64,000 bases of DNA from contig NW_020825313.1 in the NCBI RefSeq assembly GCF_003286085.1, forward strand, positions 124,001-188,000, in the 5' to 3' direction. The notes beneath the pieces are model-generated. The model saw only the letters and a list, made by a program, of their open reading frames with translations. It searched no databases and was not told the origin of the DNA. The DNA comes from Drosophila persimilis (taxonomy: Eukaryota; Arthropoda; Insecta; Diptera; Drosophilidae). Positions 56,552-64,000 of the stretch are shown one piece after another (position 1 is the stretch's first letter; each line of letters begins with the position of its first letter). A program made the position numbers and the translations under genes.

Positions 56552-57436
56552 AATAAGTTTATGTATTTATATGTTCTGTGGTGTGCAACGTAGTGAGCTG
56601 GTGGAAGGTAAAGAGCTTCGGCAGGAGGGCACGCGCTTGTTCCGGCTTTGTGTCAGTCGGGAAATGGGATGGGTTAAAGGAAGAAGCCGCTGAACCTTTA
56701 AACCCATTGAGATTCGCGTGCGAAGAACAATTCGGATAAAAAATAAAAAAAAGAACAAAGCAAAAGACAGAAAACAAAGAGAACTATCAGCAGACTTTTG
56801 TCATGTGGCGCAAGATTTAAACGCGACCACCATTGCCCTCCCTTCCATGATCGCTAAATTCCAAAATAAATGTTAATAGCGATCCCAAAAAAAAAGTCTA
56901 TCTGGTCTACCTATGCACGTATTTATCCACAACACGACGCATAACCCTCACCAAGTAATTGCTCTAGCAGGAATTCATATTAATGCCCATAGGTTATTTT
57001 ATTTAATCTAGCAATTGGCGATTCTAATCTAATTTTTAAGGTAAACTCATAATAGAACTTAATAAAGTAGGAGAATCACGAATATTGATAAATACTGTAT
57101 GAGGATTGATGTACGATGAATGATGATTATAAAGTAATAGGATGAATAATAAAATAATAAAATATAAGAAAAAATGAAGACAACGGCAATGAAATTAATG
57201 ACTAAAAATAAAATGTCCAATGCAAACAATAATAGTATAACAAAAAACGTTTTTTTTCTTATGTTGGTTAGTGTAAGTTGGTTTTACTTATTCCATGTAG
57301 GCAACTGCACGGAATGTAAAAATGTTCGGAAACAACAACACCATCGACTAGCGCTATGCTAAGCTCTGGCGCTTATGCTTATTTATGTCGCTTCGGCTAG
57401 CGGGAGATGGGCACAAAAGGGGACAGCGAGACATAG
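56552..57436 (-). repeat. Probable 5' LTR region of the old gypsy element
   Basis: Everything right of the primer site should be 5' LTR, which is long in this group. No second copy is in the window, so the outer end is unknown. The stretch is A/T-rich from 56840 to 57260. I see no gene in it; the short hydrophobic frames are chance. Confidence 0.45.
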
Positions 57437-57477
57437 ATTATTATTATTATTATTATTTATTTAATAAATAAATAAAT
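57437..57477. repeat. (ATT)n / (AATA)n microsatellite
   Basis: Seven ATT units followed by TTTATTTAATAAATAAATAAAT. Confidence 0.95.
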
Positions 57478-57675
57478 CGGATTGACGCGCTCGCATGCTC
57501 GTATACCAGTGCTTGGTGCAAACCCTGTTGGGGTTACTAGAGGTCGCGCAACATTCACGTTGCTCTCCCGCACAAGCTCAGCCTCAGTGGTGTTAACAGG
57601 TCTGATTATGAACCCTTTAACGGTAGTCCGTTCTCTTTCGTAGTGATCAGACGCGTTTTTTTTTGCGCTCCGCAT
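57457..57675 (-). other. Unrecognised 72-codon frame
   Basis: Starts MRSAKKNASDHYERERTTV and ends in the microsatellite. It contains GFIIRPVNTTEAELV and a Val- and Arg-rich middle, without a motif I know. It may be part of an LTR, of another decayed element, or chance. Nothing around it suggests a host gene. Confidence 0.2.
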
Positions 57676-58124
57676 TTTTCCCTTTTGTTTTGAATAAACA
57701 GCCGGTGTTTTCCTAAATAAATTCTAATTAAACTTCCTAACCAGACAACAATCTGGAAACCTATTCTATTACGCGAGTGCATACCTTTTGATTTGTGTTA
57801 AAACATTATTTAACTTTTTATTTTTCGGCGTCGGCTTGAGCTTGTGTTTGTGTTGCTGCAGTGAGTGAGTACGCATTACATTGCATTGCAGTCCGCTCTC
57901 GTCTGGTAGCTTTTGTTGTTTTATCACTCTCTCGCTATCACCTCAACTTCAATAACTGTTCTTTCTCTCTCGCTCTTTAAACTTTCTGAGCAATAGTAGC
58001 TCTCGCTATAACCGCTCTCCATTCTGCTCTCTTTTTTCACCAATTCCGCTTTGAGCGTTGTCTGGCACATTGGTCTGATACCAATTTGTTTTGCAAATAA
58101 TAGTAAATAAATAAATAATACGCT

Positions 58125-59168
58125 GTGGTCTGTGCCAAAAAAACCTGTAAAAAGCAGATCACCCACGATCAGCCGAATGTCCCCTGCTGGCTCTGCGACA
58201 GCGTAGTGCACGCAAATTGCGCTGGATTTTCTGGCCTCGTGAGTGATGCTACAGCCAAACGTAATGGCTTGCATTACAGTTGCGAGGCATGCCGTGCGGT
58301 GGAGAAAGGCATGGTAGCTTTTATGAGGCAGACGCGGAGTGGCTTTAAGGAGCTGACCGTTGGTTTTAAAAACCAATACGATCGGCTCCTAGCCATTGAG
58401 GCTCAGTTTAGCGGTTTAAAACTGCTGAATGAGTCTCCGACGCGCAAAAAGGTCACTCCGCGGGATCTGCAAGTGCCAACCGTCACTCAGCCGTGCGCCG
58501 CCGAAAAACTGACTCCGACCACTCCAAGTGTGCAGCAGTTGATCTCGTTTGCCACTCCAAAGGCAACGACAGCTGCTGGCGATGCAGATTCGGTAGCCGA
58601 ATTCATCGCCTCGGAGAATGTGCAGCCAAGTACGCCTGCAGCGTCCGTGTCCGTGGTGTCCGCAAGTTCGCTAGTTGTCCCGTCTATCCCGATCCCACCA
58701 GTAAATAGACGTTCCGGACCTCCGGATATTGCCACCACAGGTACTAGGCCTGTGGTGACTAAACCACTAGTGGGAGTCCCACCAAAACGGCAAGTTTTTG
58801 TTTCACGGCTGGCCCCTGACCTCACATCTAATGATGTAATTGCTTTTATTCAAAGCAAAATAAAAGCCGTGGGCTTAAAGGTGGAGAAATTTAACTTCTC
58901 TAATGCCAGGGAGATAGCCTCGTTTAAGATAAGCATCTCCCCAACTCAATTTGACACCATTTGCTCCGCCAAATTTTGGCCGGAGCATTTGGTGGTGAAG
59001 GAGTTTAAGGCTAAGAAGAAGAACAGGCCCCCATATCCCTTCCAAATCTTTCCAGTGTGCCACCCTCAACCTCAACTTCCTCTTCCTCAACTTCCCGTCT
59101 TGCTTCCACCTTTCCAAAAAACTTACTTCTCTTTTAGTAACCTATCAGAATGTAAGAGGCTTGCGTAG
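58125..59168 (+). pseudogene. CR1/Jockey-type ORF1 with PHD-like finger
   Basis: 347 open codons. The N-terminal Cys/His pattern (CAKKTC, then PCWLCDSVVHANC, then YSCEAC) is a PHD-like zinc finger. The middle is rich in Pro, Ser and Thr. The C-terminal third (RQVFVSRLAPDLTSNDVIAF, then FKISISPTQFDTI) looks like an RNA-recognition-type fold known in CR1-like ORF1 proteins. The first codon at 58125 is GTG with a stop nine bases upstream, so the original start is lost. ORF2 coding overlaps its end from about 59137. The protein would bind nucleic acid. Confidence 0.65.
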
Positions 59169-61160
59169 TAAGCTTAGCATTCTTTTCCGGGATAGTGTTG
59201 CATTTGCTTCCCACGTTATTGTGTTTACTGAAACCTGGTTAAAGCTGGACATTCTTAGTTCCGAGGTTTTGACAGGTCGGTACACAACTTTTAGAAAGGA
59301 CCGTTCGTCTCGACGTGCAGGAGGGGTTCAAATTGCAGTGGACTTATCCAGTCTAAAAAACTTAAAATCAAGACTTTATAAAATATTTCAAGAAGTGGGA
59401 TCTCCTACTTCTCGGTCAAACTTTTCAGTTCTTAATGCTCAATGCTATAAGAACTACCTATCTCGTTGCAGGATACGTTTTTCTCAGGACCCTAAACAGT
59501 TTTACTGCTTCGTAAACAGTAAGCGTAGAACGCCCGCACACCCATCCTCGCTATCATTTTGTAATACGTCGGCAAATAATGATCAGGAAATTGCCGATCT
59601 TTTTGCCCAGTTTTTCCCAACCACCTATTCTGAGGAAAGCTACTCTGGTCAACCGTACCCATACGGTTTACCGAGGTCGAACGGCATTTTCAGTCCCTTG
59701 TTAAATGAATGTTCACTACTTCATGATCATCGACTAGTTAAGGCGGTGTTTTCACCGGGTCCAGACGGGGTTCCAGGTTGTGTACTCAGGTACTGCGCTG
59801 AGGCCCTGTGTGGACCTTTGCTTAAACTATTCACCCTGTCCTCTTGATTCCTCTTGCTTCCCCCCAATCTGGAAGGAATCGTTTATAATTCCTCTCCATA
59901 AAAAAGGTAGCAAATCTGATGCAAAAAATTATAGAGGTATAGCAAAGTTATCCGCTATCCCCAAAATGTTTGAGAAGGTTATAACTCCGCACTTGCAACA
60001 TCTCTGCAAGTCACTTATATCTCCAACTCAGTATGGATTTATAAGGCGGCGATCAACCACCACGAACTTGTTAGAGTTTAGCTCTTTCATTATTTAAGGC
60101 TTTCAAGGTAACTTACAGACGGATGTTATTTACACCGACTTTAGTAAAGCATTCGACTCTGTAAACCATTCCCTTTTAGCACATAAACTTGACCTTTTAG
60201 GGTTTCCGCCCAACCTCCTGAGATGGATTTCTAGCTATCTTTGTTCTAGGTCCTCTTCAAAAACTCCCTCTCTTTATCAGTAAAGGTTTGTTCGGGAGTA
60301 CAACAGGGCAGCCATCTAGGCCCCTTACTATTCACACTCTTTATTAATGACTTGCCTTCAGTATTAACATACTCTCGAATACTTATGTATGGGGATGATG
60401 TTAAACTCTGTGGCCAGTATAAGGAAATTTCATTTCATTCTCGCTTGCAATCCGATCTCAATAACATTCAGTCATGGTGCTGTGCAAACTTGTTACACCT
60501 TAATGTCTCGAAATGCAAAGTTATGACATTTCATCGTTCTAGCCCCTTGTTGGCTACCTATATCCTATGTGGCGTTTCTCTTCAGAGAATTACCCTGGTG
60601 GATGATCTTGGTGTTATATTTGACGCCAAGCTAAAGTTTTCTGAACACATTTCTACCATGGTAAATAAGGCCATGGGCGTGCTTGGGTTTATAAAGAGGT
60701 GGTCAAAGGAATTTGACGACCCCTATATAACAAAGACACTCTAAACCTCGCTTGTTCGTCCGATCTTAGAATACGGCTCCTGTGTATGGTGCCCTCAGTA
60801 CAAAGTACACCAGGACCGTATAGAATCAGTACAGAAAAACTTTTTACTCTTTGCTCTGCGGGGCCTTAACTGGGATGCGGTTGTGAGACTACTCTATTAG
60901 ACTGCTATTAGTAAACCTCCCATCCTTAGTTAACCGTAGAAAAAAGCTTGGTGTGATTTTTATGCACAACTTGATCAGGAGTGACATAGACAGCTCTGAT
61001 TCCTATTAGATTTACTTGAAATCTTATACCGTTGTTCATTCCACTTTGTAGATCGCATTATTCCTTGCATGAATTGATTATGCTCGGATTATAATTCCCT
61101 CTACCATATTATATCCACCACTAATTCTCTTCCTCTTATTAAATTACTAATCCTTACACA
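59137..61160 (+). pseudogene. CR1/Jockey-type ORF2: endonuclease and RT, broken
   Basis: Fragments in several frames. The endonuclease has YQNVRGLRSKLS, ASHVIVFTETWLKLD and RKDRSSRRAGGVQIAV, then a large deletion near 59350. The RT follows, with FSPGPDGVPGCVLR, SAIPKMFEKVI, QYGFIRRRSTTTNLLEF, YTDFSKAFDSVNHSLLAHK, the catalytic box as YGDDVKLC (usually YADD) and LGVIFDAKLKFSEHI. The C-terminal region continues to about 61160. At least four frame breaks and several stops are present. The Ala-to-Gly change in the catalytic box is a further sign of decay. Confidence 0.75.
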
Positions 61161-61384
61161 CCTTTATAGTAATTTGTAATTGTAGTGGTATTTGTATTTT
61201 GATTGCATGCTTAGTTTCTTAGTAAGTTAAGTGCTAATTTTCCTCGAATGTTAGTCTAATAGCTATCCTTCTTGCGTTCGGTACGGCTACGCGTCGTGCG
61301 TCATGCAGCAGCGCCCCTCGGTCGGTTGGGCGGGAGGAGGGCTGCGTTTTGCCTGGGATTCGCGCGTAACAGCCTTCTGCTCTT

Positions 61385-61500
61385 GAAACATGCAGTCATT
61401 GCATGTCAACGTCCAAGATACTCCTCCGTCCACTGGGTTTCCGTGCCAGCTTGCTGTCCAGTACTGTGCCTAGGTATTTGACATATGTGTCGATGCTCCC
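61385..61500 (-). pseudogene. Short LINE RT scrap
   Basis: On the minus strand a ~35-residue stretch, STYVKYLGTVLDSKLARKPS, resembles the post-catalytic part of LINE reverse transcriptases (the KYLG block). Nothing else of the element is recognisable. The neighbouring G/C-rich bases (61265-61380) are unassigned. Confidence 0.4.
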
Positions 61501-61548
61501 GCGGAGTTGCCTTTAGCATTACCCTCTGACTCCGCTCTAACAGTTTTT

Positions 61549-61872
61549 TGTCGCAAGTAAAGCCCGGCCGGCGACTATTGCCAATGCCGTTGACAACGCT
61601 GGTGCCGGCTGGTGCCGATGCTGATGCTGTTTTATTCTATAAATTCCATACATAGATACATAACCTATTTACTAGAGCTAATAACTCTTACCGCAGTATG
61701 TCCTCCTGCTGCGACCACGACAGTGAAAAAGGAAGCTTAAATTATGGCGGCACCTCATGGTCGCCGAAAATGTGCCCATTCATTCGTGGCTTGAATTCCA
61801 CTAGTTATCGATATACATAAATACTATATTAATACTAGCCACCTATCACGGTCAAACTATCGTACTACGACA
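61549..61872 (-). repeat. 3' LTR of the second BEL/Pao element
   Basis: 324 bp with matching TGTCG...CGACA ends. On the coding strand it is preceded by the purine-rich GGGGTCGGGGA. The partner LTR is outside the window, so the far edge rests on the inverted ends only. Confidence 0.7.
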
Positions 61873-61907
61873 TCCCCGACCCCGTGAAGAACCGGTTCAC
61901 TCAAATC

Positions 61908-62964
61908 CTAAACCTCAAGTTTGGAGACGGGGCTCATCATAATCCGAGATAGGCCGCCGCCGTTCACGCGCACACTAGCGCGTCTGATGACTCCATCGGC
62001 TCCTTTGTAGACAGCCTCCACGATGCCCTTGCGCCACTCGCATCTGGGCAAGGCTGGATCGTAGATGAAGACCATGTCACCCTTGCGAATCGGCTCCGTC
62101 CTCTGGAACCAAAACTCACCAGTACGTGATCCCTCGGCGTTATCTTCTTCAAAGTGCAGCGCCGAACCTTCTTCACTCACTGCACCATTCGTTCCCAGAC
62201 TCCTCCTTCAGATGGATTCACTGGGCAGTTGAAAACACACTCGATGCCTCGGCCAGATAGCTCAATCTGAATCCTTTCTGACTCGAACACGTCGCCAAAT
62301 CGTCTGGCTTCCCTGTCAGCTCCTATTAAGTTCTTGCCGTTGTGACTGCGAAGTCTATGTACTGGGCCTCGACGGAAGACGAAGTTTCGTATCGCAATTA
62401 TACAGGAATCAGTTGACAGGTCATATGGCAACTCCAGATGTATCGCCCTGGTCGTCAGGCACGTGAAAAGGGCGACCCAGCGCTTCTCCGTGTGCCGCGA
62501 TACTTTCACCAATAGTGGTCCAAAGAAATCCAGTCCGGTATTCTTAAATGGCCAGCCATTGGTCTCGGCAGGAGTCCCATTATTGGCGGCGCAGCCCGCG
62601 CCCGATGCAACTTGCACACGTTGCATGCTGAGATCGTCTTCCGTAGTATGCGTCTCAGCTTCGTAATAAAGAACCTTGTTCGGATCTCCGCAATCGTAGC
62701 AGCCACGTTTTGATGCTCCATCTTGGCGTGGAAATGATGCACAATCGTCTCCGTAAGACTGTGCTTGTGTGACAGGATTATTGGCCTCATCGCACTGTAT
62801 GGCATACACAATGCGGCATCCACTCTGCCGTATGCTCGCAGAACTGCATGGTCATCTATGTATGGCGCCAGTCCTCGAATGTCGCTTCCACTGGCGATCG
62901 TCTTGCCGTCTTCTGTCGACCGCATCTCCTTCGGAAACGCCTCACGTTGTGCCTGTCTGACCAA
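61908..62964 (-). pseudogene. Second BEL/Pao pol: integrase
   Basis: Pieces in several frames. The segment 62964-62506 has the pre-integrase region (LVRQAQREAFPKEM type start, GLAPYIDDHAVLRAYGRVD) and the zinc module (HSLTETIVHHFHAK with CNVCKLHRARA). The segment 62809-62177 has the core with NTGLDFFGPLLV, HRLRSHNGKNLIGAD (His where Asp is expected) and PSEGGVWERMVQ. The segment 62180-61908 has the C-terminal end KGDMVFIYDPALPRCEW. A stretch after the catalytic Glu is deleted, and one catalytic Asp is lost. Confidence 0.82.
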
Positions 62965-63189
62965 CAGGTTCTCCGCGGCCTCACACTCTGCTGCAGTGAG
63001 GCCGTAGTTCTCAAGCTCGCTTCTTTGTCCACGGCATCAGCGCGTGAACCTTAGAACCCAGGCTGTAGTCCTGAGTAACCGACTGTAGCTTGAGAATCTC
63101 TGAAAGGAAATAAAAACGTCGTTCGCTGCCACCAACGAAAACTCACTTGGCATTTCCTCTTCGTCGTTATCATACGGAACTCGTTCAAA

Positions 63190-64000
63190 TCAGGCTGCAG
63201 GCTGCGGCCAGCTGACCGCCGGCTGCCTCAAAAATGCTGGTCCGCCTAGCCAACGTGACTTCTGACTGAGCTCCACGGGGCATTGCGAACGTGTCGCATC
63301 ATCCGCCGCATTGTCGGCTGTTGGTACCCATCTCCATTGGGCTACCTTCGTCGACTCCAAGATTTCTGCCACCCGATTGCCGACGAACTTCTTATATAGT
63401 CGGTGGGTGCTGCCGATCCATCTTAGCACCGTCTTGGAGTCAGTCCATAAAACGATAACACTGATGGCCACACTGTGTTCCCTCTTGACAGTGTCCATCA
63501 GCCTGGTTCCTAGAACTGCTGCCTGCAGCTCCAACCGTGGGATTGACATTGTTCTCATCGGCGCGCACTTCTTTTTGGCACATACGAAGCTCACCAGCAC
63601 GTCGTCATCCTCATAGGTGACCCTCCAGTAGGCCACTGCCGCGAATGCAGACTGACTTGCATCCACGAAGACGTGCATTTCTATAGCCTTCACGAGTCCA
63701 CGCCCGAAGTAATGGCGAGGACATCGGAACTGTCCCACGGCGTCCATTTCATTGCGCCAATTCACAAAGGCCTAGTATATCTCGTCCGGAAGTGGTTCAT
63801 CCCACTGGATCTTCTGCCTCCAAATCTTTCATAGCAGCAACTTCGCTGTTATCATAAGACAACACAGGAATTCCAGGGGATCGAACGTGGACATGACCAA
63901 GCTAAAATACTGCCTCTTGGTAGGGACTCGATCGCCGTTCAATACGCTGCTTGGAACTCGATGATACTTCACAGTGAACCTGAAATCGTCCGTGACTGCC
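63190..64000 (-). pseudogene. Second BEL/Pao pol: RNase H and end of RT
   Basis: 63765-63190 is an open RNase H (HVFVDASQSAFAAVAYW, then IPRLELQAAVLGTRL, then VLWTDSKTVLRWI, then TADNAADDATR). From 63766 to 64000 the end of RT is readable (VPTKRQYFSLVMSTFDPLEF) but contains stops, including a TAG near 63773. The element continues to the right of the window. Confidence 0.82.

Larger units (their letters stand above)
57780..61240 (+). mobile_element. Decayed CR1/Jockey-type LINE on the plus strand
   Basis: The only sizeable plus-strand element in the window. An ORF1 with a PHD-like finger (58125-59168) is followed by a broken ORF2 with endonuclease and RT (59137-61160) and an A/T-rich 3' region. 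Many stops, a deletion in the endonuclease and the lack of an ATG mark it as old. The PHD-type ORF1 and the RT signature (TDFSKAFDSVNH) suit CR1 or related Jockey-superfamily lineages. Both ends are approximate. Confidence 0.7.
61549..64000 (-). mobile_element. Second BEL/Pao element, 3' half
   Basis: 3' LTR at 61549-61872 and, to the right, the end of pol in BEL order: integrase, RNase H, then RT running off the window at 64000. The protein sequence is unrelated in detail to the roo-like element at 195-12760, so it is a different BEL/Pao family. Deletions and stops make it non-functional. Confidence 0.85.

Noticed and set aside
56559..56777. Small hydrophobic protein frames near the old LTR
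   Set aside because: Overlapping frames in A/T-rich LTR-like DNA; the hydrophobicity comes from T-rich codons.
1..64000. Host protein-coding genes, tRNA or rRNA genes
   Set aside because: None found; every open frame with a recognisable domain belongs to a transposable element, and tRNA-like sequences are primer sites only.

Overview
The window is a dense nest of transposable elements from an insect genome, almost certainly a Drosophila. I see no host gene, tRNA, rRNA or CRISPR array. The evidence for Drosophila is the mix of families: errantiviruses (17.6/297/gypsy type) with tRNA-Ser primer sites, a roo-like BEL/Pao element, an Osvaldo/Ulysses-like Ty3/gypsy element with a tRNA-Lys primer site, and R1-clade LINEs lodged in CA repeats as Waldo does. 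A Helitron-like repeat at 15541-16160 recalls obscura-group repeats, but that placement is tentative. The setting is probably heterochromatin, a Y or neo-Y region, or a piRNA locus.

Layout, left part (1-16373). A 17.6-like errantivirus (5' LTR 14025-14628, gag 12949-13779, RT pieces 12766-12948 and 1-189) is split by a roo-like BEL element (195-12760, 5-bp duplication ATGCC). That BEL element holds a gypsy-type element (7406-11944, 4-bp duplication TACA, two apparently identical 289-bp LTRs) and a probable solo LTR (about 5882-6273). To the right lie pieces of an old Osvaldo/Ulysses-like element: RT and protease at 14743-15538 and a short piece at 16161-16373. These are interrupted by the Helitron-like repeat, and the rest of the old element continues at 55136-56551.

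Middle (16374-55135). One errantivirus, with 496-bp LTRs that differ at about one base and a CACG duplication, sits in the gag region of the old element. Its 5' leader has swollen by about 31 kb. A (TG)n tract in the leader took a head-to-tail series of six same-strand R1-clade LINE insertions (22681-51133). A 2.28-kb near-perfect palindrome (52202-54482) lies in the rest of the leader, beside tandem repeats with TATGCA cores.

The LINE array holds four subfamilies. Copies A and B are near-identical, and each is broken by a different frameshift. C is 5'-deleted. D/E is a chimera of two subfamilies. F is complete, with both ORFs open. G is 5'-truncated. Where both ORFs are present, ORF1 ends on a 4-8 nt overlap with the ORF2 start, and a small hairpin follows ORF2 in every copy.

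Right part (55136-64000). The old element continues with gag and its tRNA-Lys primer site. Then come a decayed plus-strand CR1/Jockey-type LINE (about 57780-61240), a short LINE RT scrap, and the 3' half of a second BEL/Pao element (61549-64000). Nearly everything except the CR1-like LINE is on the minus strand, so a plus-strand transcript would be antisense to almost every element, as in a uni-strand piRNA cluster. Many defects in otherwise young copies are single-base changes, so some may be assembly errors.
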